Assembly: GCA_916048095.2 (NCBI GenBank)
Contig: OU696585.1
Location: 4,086,645 to 4,150,644, forward strand
Reading direction: 5' to 3'
DNA from: Sacculina carcini
Lineage: Eukaryota; Arthropoda; Thecostraca; Sacculinidae
Length of the DNA: 64,000 nt
The position numbers and the translations under genes are program-made. This document shows, in pieces, positions 10,639-20,907 of the stretch (its first letter is position 1; each line of letters starts with the position of its first letter). A model generated the notes under the pieces. It was not told the DNA's origin and ran no database searches. It saw only the letters and a program-made list of their open reading frames with translations.

Positions 10639-12330
10639 TTAGCAATAATCAAATAATAACTCCCCGAGATGGTTAGATAAGGCAGATTTGAACTTGCCCA
10701 GGCTATCTACGGAAACTACATTTTTAGGCAGAGAATTCCACAGTGCGACGTGTCTCATATTGAAGGAACGTTTACGTATGTCCAGTCTGCATCTGGTGAC
10801 CGCAATTTTGAAGGGGTGCCCTCTGGTGACGGAGCAATGAGGTGGTGTGAACAGATCACTAGGGGAAATCACACTTTTGTTGTGAATGATTTGCCAATAT
10901 TTGATAAGGTCATGCCTCAACAATCTACCCTGGACGGAATATAAATTTAGTGCTTTGAGGCGGTTGCCATAATCTAGGTTCCTCAATCCGCAAATGGTGT
11001 TTGTCCATCGCCTCTGTACCGACTCCAGCAGCTTCAGGTCGCCAGCATAACCCAAGTTCCAGACAGATGAACAATATTCGAGAATGGGTCTGACGTGGGC
11101 CACAAATATTGGAACCATAAAAGCCGGTTCACGGTTGACAGTTGCTCTCAGAATGTTATTTGTGAGACCGCCCGCACGTCGAGCAGCGCTGGCGATATGG
11201 AGGTGGAACTTCAGGGATGAATGCACCAATACTCCCAAATCAGTCGTGGAGTCCTTCTCTGGGATGGGAACTCCGTTAAGATAGTACTGGGCAGGCAAGT
11301 CAGACTGTTCCCAAGGAATGCTTTTGTGGCCAAATCTTAACAATACACATTTGGAAGGGTTCATGTGTAGACCCCACGACTCGGCAACAGTAACAAGTGT
11401 ATTAATATCTTTTTGGCAGGAAGAAATGGCGTCAAGAGGACTATTCGAATTTATGCTAAAATAGAGTTTCAAGTCATCAGCGTATATTTTCACCGATGAA
11501 TTGATGTTGTAGGTAAGATGATTTACGTATATTAGGAAAAGAAGGGGACCCAACACCGTGCCCTGAGGAACACCACTGGCTACTGCGTAAGGACGGCTAT
11601 GCTGGTGATCAACCACCACACGCATGTGACGATTCTTCAGAAAATTTGAGATCCAGACGAGTAAGGGGGTGCGTATACCTAAGAGACGTAATTTATCTAG
11701 AAGAACATCGTGGGACACAACATCAAAAGCTTTAGAAAAATCAAAAAGAATAAGATCAACGTTAAAACCCTCATCAACCCATGAGTAAATTTGGGAGTAC
11801 ATTAGAATTAATTGGTCTTCAGTTGATCTACAACGTCTGAACCCAAATTGGTCATGAGAGAGAAGACTGTGGTTGTCTAAATACTCGAAAATATGATTAC
11901 ATATGATACGTTCAAAAGATTTGGCACAGACAGAGGTTAATGAGATTGGACGGTACATGATAGGGTCGAATCGAGAGCCCTTCTTAAAGATCGGCGTGAT
12001 CAGGGAGTCTTTCCAGATTTTTGGCAAAATACCCGAAGAATAGGATTTGGAGAAAATAAGGAATAGTGGGTACGCCAGGAACAAACTGCAGTTCTTCAAT
12101 AAGCTGGGATGAATTCCATCGGGGCCCATGGAGGATGAAGGGTTGAGTGAATTTAGGGCAGTGAGGACGTCATCTGAGGAAAATTCCAGCTCGGGAATAC
12201 AACCAGTGTGGCTCTGGTGTGGGGCAGGGTTGGCTGGGGTTCGAGAGCAGTAAATGTTGCTGAAAGTTTCGGTGAATATGGTGTATACTACAAATATAAC
12301 TGAAACGTATCTTTCAAAAGCACACTTCAC
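10639..12330 (-). CDS. Non-LTR retrotransposon (LINE) reverse transcriptase, 5'-truncated
   Basis: A single open frame of about 563 residues with no internal stop, unusually intact for this window. RT blocks appear in order: GPDGIHPSLLKN (about 95), PIFKKGSRFDPIMYRPISLTS (about 140), QFGFRRCRSTEDQL (about 185), LFDFSKAFDVV (about 220), ASGVPQGTVLGPLLFLIYVN (about 270) and the catalytic YADD (about 310). A thumb/C-terminal domain with EKDSTTDLGVLV, ILEYCSSVWN and ALWNSLP follows, and the stop is near 10639. The sequence belongs to the CR1/Jockey-like part of the LINEs; the clade is not fixed. No endonuclease or ORF1 is seen upstream, so the copy is 5'-truncated. An intact RT suggests a recent insertion. 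Confidence 0.85.
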   Translation of the reverse strand: MKCAFERYVSVIFVVYTIFTETFSNIYCSRTPANPAPHQSHTGCIPELEFSSDDVLTALNSLNPSSSMGPDGIHPSLLKNCSLFLAYPLFLIFSKSYSSGILPKIWKDSLITPIFKKGSRFDPIMYRPISLTSVCAKSFERIICNHIFEYLDNHSLLSHDQFGFRRCRSTEDQLILMYSQIYSWVDEGFNVDLILFDFSKAFDVVSHDVLLDKLRLLGIRTPLLVWISNFLKNRHMRVVVDHQHSRPYAVASGVPQGTVLGPLLFLIYVNHLTYNINSSVKIYADDLKLYFSINSNSPLDAISSCQKDINTLVTVAESWGLHMNPSKCVLLRFGHKSIPWEQSDLPAQYYLNGVPIPEKDSTTDLGVLVHSSLKFHLHIASAARRAGGLTNNILRATVNREPAFMVPIFVAHVRPILEYCSSVWNLGYAGDLKLLESVQRRWTNTICGLRNLDYGNRLKALNLYSVQGRLLRHDLIKYWQIIHNKSVISPSDLFTPPHCSVTRGHPFKIAVTRCRLDIRKRSFNMRHVALWNSLPKNVVSVDSLGKFKSALSNHLGELLFDYC

Positions 12331-12985
12331 TCACACGAAAAATCCCACTCCGAATCGACAGTCAAAAACCGAACCAAGCCAAAGCTAACGCACAAATCAA
12401 AATGTACATATACAGCTTTCTTATTTCAAAACCAGCGGCCGGGAAATCAGTGATGCCAACTATTATGCTAGTTCATCAAAAGCCAGAATTATTCGTTTGT
12501 GCACTGTATATATATATCTGTTTTCAAGAGAACAATTACTTTTTATTTGACTGTTTCAATTCAATTAATATTAAACAATTTCTTCAAAATATATGAAAGT
12601 TCTTGACGCGGTTTTGAGTACAGTGTGAGACTCGGTTCCGGTGACTAGTAAATCAAACCAAACATACCTCTTCCTACTTTATGAACGGATGGCTTGTCAC
12701 AGCTGCATTTGTGAAGACAAAATCACATCATTATCAGACGTACGTTCTGGTTTTCATCCATTCTCCTCATCCACTCCGTTTACTCGCCTGACTGTATACA
12801 ACCTGACTGTTGCGGCCACTAATGCCAGCTCATGTCGCCATTGTGTAACTGCCAGCTCTCAGTTTTTTAACTGTCGTGAGAAACTGCACAACGCACACAA
12901 CCACATACACTCACACATACATACAAATAAGCACACACGCATTTCTCTGGTCTCACACGTACACATCAGTGCAAACGTGTGAATG
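12331..12985. other. Non-coding stretch
   Basis: AT-rich, short ORFs only, no recognised domain or repeat. It lies between the 5' break of the LINE and the start of the microsatellite-rich zone. Confidence 0.5.
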
Positions 12986-12989
12986 GTAA

Positions 12990-13010
12990 CATGTTTGTAT
13001 ATAAGTATGT

Positions 13011-13045
<35 letters not shown>

Positions 13046-13890
13046 ACGCTGGAGGGTTTTTGCACTACAGGCACCATTTCTAGAGCCGGGGTGCACCTTT
13101 CTATAGCCCGGTCCACCCTGTACTAAAACACACACACACACACACCAATTAAAAAAACACAGTGCGTGTGCATGTGAGTGTGTGCTTGTGGGCAGTGTTT
13201 CACTTTTGTGAGCGCTGGGGCAGCGGTAGCGAAAGTGAAACTGCCTCAAGACGTGCTTTGTCCGCACTGCGGTTTATCTGTCTGTCTGTCTGTCTGTCTG
13301 GGTGTATGCATGTGTTCGTGTGTGTGTGCGTGTGTGTATATGTATGTGTATATGTATGCTCACGTATCGTTTGTACGAGTGTAAGCACCTAAACACACAC
13401 CCACACACATACACACACACACACATACACACACACACACACACAGACAGACATACAAATGATTCCTAGGGCTGTAATTAGGTTCTTGTTGTGTTTGACA
13501 ATGTTTACTCGGTGCTAATGACGGAGACGACCAGAGCCGGACCAGCGGTTTGTGGAAACCGCCGGGTTTTCGCAAGATGAAGAAGCTTCAACGCAGCGAG
13601 AGGAGAAAGTGAGAGAGAGAGTGAGAGAGAGAGAGAGACGCTCGCTCGTCGGATATCGATTGGGCGTCGTGGAAATACCATGGAAAGACATTGGACATTC
13701 CGACATTCTGGAGGTGTCCTCTTGTCAGACTTTCGATCAAAATTTCACACCACCTAGACAATTGTGTCATTCGTGAAACACTATCTGACATCTAATGCTT
13801 TCCACTTGAATGCTTACACACAAACACACACACGCACGTAAGTACACACACACACACACACACATGCACACACACACACACATACGATAA
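12990..13890. repeat. Cluster of CA/GT, CTGT and GA microsatellites
   Basis: Separate short arrays include (GT)n near 13015-13045, (CA)n near 13125-13145, (CTGT)n near 13280-13302, GT-rich runs to 13360, (CA)n near 13395-13446, a GA-rich run near 13608-13637 and (CA)n near 13846-13885. Intervening unique sequence has no supported coding potential. His-Thr or Val-Cys rich frames here are translations of the repeats. Confidence 0.9.
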
Positions 13891-14665
13891 GGCCACTCGA
13901 TTCCTATTTCAGATGTAGGGATTTCAAATAACAACAACTCAAAATATACACAAATATCACTGTTGTAATTATGAGAAATCAGACCTCAATGGATGCATTG
14001 AGCGTAGAAAGTCAAATGTAGCACGGCCATTATGCAGGTCATTGGATTTGCTGCATCATTTTCTACCGTCTCAACTTCGTTCATGCTGAACCGTTGCTTC
14101 TCCACATGAATAGTGCTGTCAATGACGAGGGGAACGAGGATGTTACGCCTCGGGTACGTTTGGTCTCGCTTCAGTCGTGGCTCTCTTCCTCCTCCTATGT
14201 TAGGTTAGGTTAGTTAGGCTAGGTCAGTAAGGAAAGCGAGAGAGACACAGGACTAAAGCGGGACAAGACACACCCAGTGGGGATTATTATCCCTAGCTCC
14301 AATGACGGTGAGTGTGCTCTCATGCGTTCTTTCCGTCTCCTCTTTCTCGACCCTCATCCCTCCTCAGTCTGTGTGTGAGACGGTGCTGGTGCGGTCGTGA
14401 CCTACTACAAGATGAGGCGTCTGCCGATAGCCGGCTCTCTATCACGTCGGAGTTTCTCTGTTGCCACCTTTCAGCCGTGCTTGTCCAATCTCTCCCAGCC
14501 AAACGTGCGAGGAATTATACCATCATTAAACTATGTATATGTATATGTTTCGACTTGTGTGATTGCCTGGTCGCCCTTATATATTTTTTCTGGTTGAGTT
14601 TTGGTGTAAGGCTTTGGTTGTGCTTGGCTTCATATACTAACTAAGCTCGTTTTTCTCAAACTGGA
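13891..14665. other. Non-coding stretch with a short TTAGG-like run
   Basis: No gene is supported. At about 14199-14226 the sequence reads as a few TTAGG-like units, too short to call a telomeric array. Reading frames around 14312-14640 show no recognisable domain. Confidence 0.45.
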
Positions 14666-14736
14666 TATAGTTTTTGGGCGCTTCTGTTACATGGGACTAT
14701 CGCACGATGGTAATAGTGCTTGCACTTATCTCATAT

Positions 14737-15044
14737 ATTATCTCATATATTATCTCTTATCTCTTGCACTTATCTCTTGCACTAGTCGCCGATGGCAATC
14801 GTTTTTGTCAACGCACCAACAGAACCCCTGCGCAGAGGCAGAGCCAGTCGCCAAACCGTGCGTCAAGTGCTGGACGACGACCTCACAGAGATAGGCATCA
14901 CGACAGCAGAGGCGGCGACTCAGGCCAAAGACAGTGTCCGGTGGGCCAACCTCCTGAAAACGCTGTAACACGGCTGATCTGATTGTTGCTACGGGCGAGA
15001 TGTGTGCCTTTTTTTGCATATGTCACTCTTCGCATCATCATCAT
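14737..15044 (+). mobile_element. 5'-truncated LINE 3' fragment with 14-bp target duplication
   Basis: The 14-bp word CACTTATCTCATAT occurs immediately before (14723-14736) and after (15045-15058) this 308-bp block. The block starts with short repeats of the target word. It then carries the end of an RT-type ORF (14792-14968), a ~60-bp 3' UTR and a CATCATCATCAT tail. Long target duplication, 5' truncation and a simple-repeat tail are the signature of target-primed reverse transcription. Confidence 0.8.
14792..14968 (+). pseudogene. C-terminal 58 residues of a LINE ORF2
   Basis: This short frame ends at TAA 14966-14968. It carries RASRQTVRQVLDDDLTEIG and then EAATQAKDSVRW, the pattern seen at the extreme C terminus of many non-LTR retrotransposon proteins. 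No catalytic part is present. The start shown is the first ATG after the 5' truncation point and is not a real initiation site. Confidence 0.6.
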
Positions 15045-15100
15045 CACTTATCTCATATCACTGGATGTGACCGTAATTAATAATAATAATAATTAGAAGG

Positions 15101-15425
15101 TGGAATAAAATATGAAACTCACACACAAAAACTGTGTATGTATGTGTGTGTGTTTGTGTATGTGTGTCAATCAATCAATCAATCAATGCTGTATTGCAAT
15201 CGCTGGGCACGCGCTTTTCATTGCAATATATACATACATTATACTAACATACATATATATAAATACACACATACATACATGTATGAACATACACACAAAT
15301 ACATACATACACATACACAAACATGGTAGCATTTATCGTTCAAATATATATTACAAAATTTTGGCCGCTTCATAGTGTGTGTGTCTATGTGTGTGTGTGT
15401 GTGTCTATGTATGTGTGTGTGTGTG

Positions 15426-15517
<92 letters not shown>

Positions 15518-16085
15518 AGGTTCATAATCATGTGGATGAGCTATTTGCCAGCCAATGACCATATATCTGCCACCATCCTCCAAGCATGTTCCATTGCTTC
15601 TATATGTGCCTTCCATCGACTTGCTGTTGCCTATTATGTCTGGTCAACTCGTTGAGTGTCTATATCAGTATGCACTATAGCAAACGTGAGCCATAGTTAT
15701 TTCTTGGTATCAAATTTCAAATTACCAATAGACACAGCACATAGTTGAATGGACTGTCTGTTGTGTGCCGTGCCAGCTTCGCGCACCATTCTTAGCGAGC
15801 ACAGACAATTTCTTCTTCAAGATGGCGACTTTACGACTGTGGCAAAAACCTCAAACTGAAGGACACTGTCCATCCACACCGTTGCTACATATGTGTATGT
15901 ATGTTTGGCTGTGTGGTGTGCGTGTTTTCCTGGGTGTTGAACTGTGTGTGTCTGTGTGTGGGTGTGTGTTCAAGGCGTCCAATTCCCATCCGTTCGTGGT
16001 CTTCCGTTGCCTCTGTGTGAATGTGTGTGTGTGTGTGAATGTGTGTGTGAGTGTGTGTGTGTGTTTCTTGTGTGTTGAAGAAAGC
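15101..16085. repeat. Microsatellite-rich stretch, including a ~150-bp GT array
   Basis: (CAAT)n lies near 15169-15187, ACAT/ATAC-rich runs at 15230-15325, an almost continuous GT-rich array at about 15375-15515 with CTAT and GC interruptions, and further GT runs at 15893-15970 and 16012-16075. The intervening sequence has no supported gene. Confidence 0.85.
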
Positions 16086-16697
16086 AGGGAAGAAGTAATG
16101 GAAGGATGTGGCATCCATTATTGCGCAAACAAAGCCATTCAGTTTCCCCATTCATTCATACTCCGTTCTGCTATGCTTGTTTTAAATGTTTTGCGGAAGT
16201 GGAGGTCGAAAAAGCACATAGTGTAACATCGGGGCGAGTATTCCTGTAGATATCTTTGTGGTCTTTGATTTTCCTAACACGTCTTTGTAATCGAGTATCT
16301 GAGCATAAAATCAGCAGAGGAAAATTGAATTGTTCGATGTTGGTTTCAACTGAAGCCCATGCCATCTTGGGCGGAAGGAAAACGCAGGCATATCATCGAC
16401 TAATATTAACAAACTCATTTCCGTCTGGTGGGAGTTTGGTCTGCTACTGTTTCCATGTTATCGATTACAGCCAGCTGTATGGACGAGTTTTCGCTGACTA
16501 AACAGGCAGCACTTCTTCTGTCGGAGAAGACGGTGGCCAGACATCCGACAGGATAAAAACATGTCCTCGTCAAGGGCAGCTAAGCTATCTGTGAACCCAG
16601 TGGTTCCCAGCCCTTTTCAGCTTGTTAGCCAATTTAGCATGCCGCATAAAGCATGCTAGCCCTTTGATAATATGTTTTAAACATTGATTTAAATTAC
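16086..16697. other. Non-coding stretch
   Basis: No recognised coding domain. Near 16605 a CAGTGGTTCCCAGCCC word resembles a hAT terminus, and hAT-like sequence occurs again near 18430-18530. An outer, older hAT element around 16.6-18.5 kb is possible but not demonstrated. Confidence 0.35.
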
Positions 16698-16959
16698 CAG
16701 TGGTTGCCGCGTGCGATAAAGATGAGCGATAAACGATCATTATCGCTGAGGTCAAACCTTTTATCGTTTATCGCAGTTTTCTAAAATTATCGCACGTTCA
16801 CTTACTGCTAGTCCCAAAAAATGAGGAACGATAAACGATAAGTTCAAAATAATTTGGTAAAAATTTGTAAAAATGTGCACGTCAGCAATAGTCACAACAG
16901 CCCGCCTGACGTTTCCAGATCAGTTCAAGCTGAGAGTATATATAGGGTGGAGACTAGAG

Positions 16960-17230
16960 CAGAGGTTCTTAACCATTTTTCTCTGATTCCCCAATTCTTC
17001 ATAATGAACCATTCTGCATTGTCCACAAGAGCGCTGATAAATTCAATATATTCAGTTGTTACATCAAAGTAGATGTCAAGAGGTCATTAGACACGAAAAT
17101 AAACGAATTTGAATTGATAAAAACACACATTTGTACATCTGTCCGACCTCCTTCCTAGATTCCCACTTGGCAACTCTTCCATTCGCCACCAGTGTAGAAT
17201 TCTCCACAGGCCAATCACATTACTATAATA
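16960..17230 (+). repeat. Interspersed repeat, family C, copy 1 (hAT-like end)
   Basis: Starts with CAGAGGTTCTTAACC, a typical hAT-like terminus, then CTGATTCCCCA, TTCAGTTGTT, CACGAAAATAAACGAATT and CCCACTTGGCAAC. The same words occur in the same order at about 20318-20632. No coding content and no fixed right end. Confidence 0.55.
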
Positions 17231-17555
17231 ATATTTCTGAATGAATATCATGATTAATTATTCACAGCTGCAGTGCGCCAGTCTCGCTGGAGTTCACGAG
17301 TTAGGAGGGTGTGCGCCGCTCTCTCCCATGCGCCTTGACCCACCCCAAACATGACCCCTTCATGTTGAAGCATGTGACCCCTGTCCTTGAAGAAGACACC
17401 AAGGAGAGGTTCATCAGGGAGATCTAGTGACATTATGGATTGTTATCGGATGATGGTTTAATATTTAATATCTATTGTTATTTATTTATTATTTTCTTTC
17501 CAACTCTCTTTCTAGACTTTTTTCTTTTCGAACTCTCTTTCTCTCTGAATCTTTT

Positions 17556-17655
17556 GGGCGCTTCCGGTACATGGGGCCACCTTAGGGTGGTAATTGTGCT
17601 TGCACTCTTCCCATGTTACTGGATTTGCCTGTAATTAATAATAATAATAATAATC
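17556..17655 (+). mobile_element. LINE 3' tail with (AAT)n end, copy 2
   Basis: About 100 bp with GGGCGCTTCCGGTACATGGG, GTGCTTGCACT, ACTGGATTTG and a GTAATTAATAATAAT terminus. It matches the split copy at 14669-15100. It is non-coding and most likely a severely 5'-truncated LINE inserted in the hAT relic. Confidence 0.65.
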
Positions 17656-17709
17656 GTCACCTCCATCACATCCACATCTGACCCTCTCCCCTCCAGCCAG
17701 AACCAGTAC

Positions 17710-18080
17710 ATGGTGACAGAAGAGTCTAAAGAAGCCAGCGACGACCCATTGGTCGTCGCTGCCTTCATGGAGAGCCCCACTGTCTTGGCGGAGGATGGGC
17801 TCAGCATTGAGGAGCGCATCAAGAAGGAGGTGGACACCTGGGGCAGCAGCAAGGTGGCAGAGGTGAAGCCTGGACAATTCCCAGCTTGTACAGGGAGCAG
17901 TGATCTCGTTGTTCATCAAGTACAAGACGGCCTTGACCAACTCTGCTGCCGTGGAGCGCATGTACAGAACTGCTGATGACGTCCTCAGGCCCAAACGTAC
18001 ATGCATGAGCAGCAGCAGGTTTGAGAAGCTGGTCTTCACCAAGGGAACATACAGCTCCTGGATGCTGTCTTGAGGAGGGA
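17710..18080 (+). pseudogene. hAT transposase C-terminal (dimerisation) remnant
   Basis: Two frames are needed. The first carries an acidic stretch with IEERIKKEVDTW. From about 17905 a shifted frame carries SLFIKYKTALTNSAAVERMY and then ADDVLRPKRTCMSSSRFEKL. The SAAVER...LRPKR...FEKLVF order is the hallmark of the hAT C-terminal dimerisation region. The BED zinc finger and RNase H-like catalytic core are missing. This piece cannot be active. Confidence 0.75.
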
Positions 18081-18400
18081 GATGAGGGAGGGAGAGTCTG
18101 AGTCAGAGAGACTAATGTGGAATATAACTTGTGGGCCATAAACTGGTTCCAGTGACAATTTTTGTCTAGTTAAATAAAATTTCACTGTGAAAAAATAGTT
18201 TGTACACCTTCTAGTGAAAATATTGGAAAAAAAATGACCGCTTATCGCTTTTGTTATCGTAAGTTAAATTTTTTTATTGCTATCGTTTTATCGTTTATCG
18301 CAAGCTGGGCTTTGAAATTTGTATCGTTTATCGGCAGGTTGGGAAAATGATCGTTTTATCGTTATCACAAGTTGAAAAGAAGTTATCACAGAAGTCACTG

Positions 18401-19056
18401 TATATGACTAAACTTAAACTAATTTTTCAGTGAGCCCTCCATTACTTCCAAAAAGTTTCTAAATTACCCCAGGGGTAATTTACGCCCTAGGAGTACCTTA
18501 TCCCCAGGTTGTGAATAAAGGCTATGGAATTTCACTGAAAATTGATGGAAATGGAAATTCACTTGCCTAGATGCTTGAGATGACATGAAAAAAATTGCAA
18601 ACATTTCTTGCCCCATGCGCTACATTGCTCCATTCTACAGGCGGAATTATCCTTTGCATGTGTGATTAATTTACGCACAACATAGCTGCCAAAACACCAA
18701 CGAGCGTTTGCAAAGTTCTCTGTGCTTTTTGCTTTTTATAGTCGAGTCCAAGTCTTCCTACATTTGTCACGCGTACAAGAAGCACACACACACACACACA
18801 CACAAGTACACTATCACATGCTCAAACATAGATTTGCAATCTGGCCCAAGGATGTTGTTGCTGTTGCAAATTGTCTGTGTGCATTTCAGTATGTGTGCGC
18901 GTGTGTATAATGGTATGTGTGTGTGTCTTTGTTCAAGTCGGACGTTTTTTTCTGAGTGAGTGAGTGAGTGAGTGCGTATGCAAAACGGGTATTGTTTGGC
19001 GGTCCTAGTGCCTGGTTCATGTTGAGTGAGCAGATGATATCACGCCCGTCGCAAGG

Positions 19057-19089
<33 letters not shown>

Positions 19090-19837
19090 CACACACGCAC
19101 ACACACACACACAAACACAACGTGATTTCACCAGACACACGGCACAAAGACATGTTCACTGCATAAATAGACAAAATCAGCGCTGAAACGAAGAGATTTT
19201 TGATAGAAAAAAGTAGTTTCTATCTGAACAAATAAACTCTGAAAATTACATTTCCAAAAAGTGCAGCGTACAGTGACAGAACGACAGATAATATACTCGC
19301 TTATGGAATAACAGAAATATAATTAGTTAGGTTATTATTATTATTATTATAATTAGTTAGCATTACTTGTCCAGATTTTTGTTTGTATTGAATGACAAAG
19401 AGACGGCGAACTGTTCACAGTTCAAAACAAATCACACTGCCACATAAGACTATTACATAAACGAAATTGTACGTATATTTTAATAAAAACGAAGCTAATT
19501 CAAAAATGGGTCCTGTAGGATAACATTTTCTGCCGTCCACCATATAATGTTGTACCATAATACTAACTTATCATTCACACAGGACTATTGTAAAATAAGA
19601 AAACACACAAGAAAATGCCAGCTGAAACATAAAACTTGTTTGATAAGATAAGCCTCATAAGCCTCTGAATCATCACACAGGTTTAATCACTGTGTCATAA
19701 TAAATCGCATGCCCTGCGTGAAGGCTACCGCCGACGTTCCAAACGACAACCACATGTGACCAGTATTGCCGTCTCACGTGACTAATGGCTGACACATCCG
19801 ACATAAGCAACACGTTTTTGCCTTCGCTCCAGTGACG

Positions 19838-19879
<42 letters not shown>

Positions 19880-20047
19880 CGTCTGTGTGTTTATTTGTAG
19901 GTTAAATTTTATTTGCATTCAAGAGCGTGTCTGAGTTTGTGTGTGTTTGTGTGTGTGTGTGTGTTTGTGTGTGTGTGTCTGCGTCCACTCGTGTGTGTGT
20001 GTGTGTGCTTGACACGTTATGTGAGCATAATCTGACACACTCACATT

Positions 20048-20081
<34 letters not shown>

Positions 20082-20317
20082 ACGCGAATATACCAACATG
20101 CAGACAGAAAAAGCTAGCCAAAGTCGTGCGTCCATCCTTGACCATGCTTGATCGTTTGACGCGGTAAAAACTGACACCATTCGTCTCACATGCAGTTTAT
20201 TATGCCACCAGTGAAACAGCGCCCCAACACGTTATTTACTGCACAACAATCAACTGACTACAATTCAGTTCAACACTGAATCACTCATATTGGCGAACGT
20301 GCATCTAGCTAAGTGGT
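18401..20317. repeat. Microsatellite-rich non-coding stretch
   Basis: Arrays include (CA)n near 18782-18806, (GAGT)n near 18955-18975, (CA)n at about 19058-19115, (ATT)n near 19333-19350, (CT)n near 19838-19866 followed by GT, GT-rich runs near 19937-20008 and (CA)n near 20047-20085. No gene is supported between them. Confidence 0.8.
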
Positions 20318-20470
20318 GCGTAAGCTGTTTCCCTGATTCCCCATCTCTTAATGAGCCAACTCGTCATTTTCCAAAAAAGCGCCGGTAAATAACAATAAAT
20401 TCAGTTGTTGCGCGAAGCCAAATGCCATCAAGTCAACAGAAACGAAAATAAACGAATTCGGATATATATT

Positions 20471-20535
<65 letters not shown>

Positions 20536-20632
20536 TTGGTCCTTCCGTTCGATTATCAATGCCCCACTTGGCAACCCCTCAATTACCCACCCGCCTAGAA
20601 TTACCCAAAAGTTAAAGCCCACTTACCCATGA
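20318..20632 (+). repeat. Interspersed repeat, family C, copy 2, with a (CA)30 expansion
   Basis: Shares CTGATTCCCCATCT, TTCAGTTGTT, CGAAAATAAACGAATTCGG and CCCACTTGGCAACCC with copy 1 at 16960-17230. Copy 1 has only ACACACA at the matching point; copy 2 has a continuous (CA)n array of about 60 bp (20472-20533). The microsatellite therefore expanded inside the repeat. Confidence 0.6.
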
Positions 20633-20835
20633 TCGTTGAAGCATTCATCCGAACATCTGCTAGCTGAAAAATATTGACAAACACACACCAGCACACAAAC
20701 ACACACGCACACACACACATATAGACACATACACAAGCACGCAAGCATATATACACACAAGTTCATGCATGCGGACACTTTCACCGTATTGTCAGCGTGG
20801 AAAATGAGCTGTCACGACATAGGTGGACACACACA

Positions 20836-20907
<72 letters not shown>

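Larger units (their letters stand above)
14669..15100 (+). mobile_element. LINE 3' tail with (AAT)n end, split by a second LINE fragment
   Basis: The outer parts, 14669-14736 and 15045-15100, together match the tail at 17556-17655: GGGCGCTTC, ACATGGG, GTGCTTGCACT, then ACTGGAT and GTAATTAATAATAAT. They end in (AAT)n, a common LINE 3' terminus. The match is interrupted at 14737-15044 by an insertion with its own target duplication. Only non-coding tail of the outer LINE is left. Confidence 0.65.
16698..18400 (+). mobile_element. Decayed hAT transposon with CGATAAACGATCATT subterminal repeats
   Basis: Left end CAGTGGTTGCC and right end TCACTG define a ~1.7-kb unit. Flanking 8-mers TAAATTAC and TATATGAC agree at six of eight positions. 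Subterminal GCGATAAACGATCATTATC near 16725 is mirrored by AATGATCGTTTTATCG near 18345. The interior holds a hAT transposase remnant (17710-18080), a LINE tail (17556-17655) and a small repeat (16960-17230). Boundaries are moderately supported. Confidence 0.55.

Noticed and set aside
10460..10642. Lys-rich small protein
   Set aside because: It is the translation of the A-rich tract, with no start context or domain.
12859..13575. His-Thr and Val-Cys rich ORFs
   Set aside because: Translations of CA/GT microsatellites in several frames; the same applies at 15.1-16.1, 18.9-20.6, 23.9-24.1 and 31.4 kb.
14199..14226. Interstitial telomere (TTAGG)n
   Set aside because: Only about two exact units plus variants; too short to distinguish from chance.
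16605..18535. Outer hAT element surrounding the 16698-18400 element
   Set aside because: A CAGTGGTTCCCAGCCC-like end exists at the left, but the right end matches poorly and no duplication was found.
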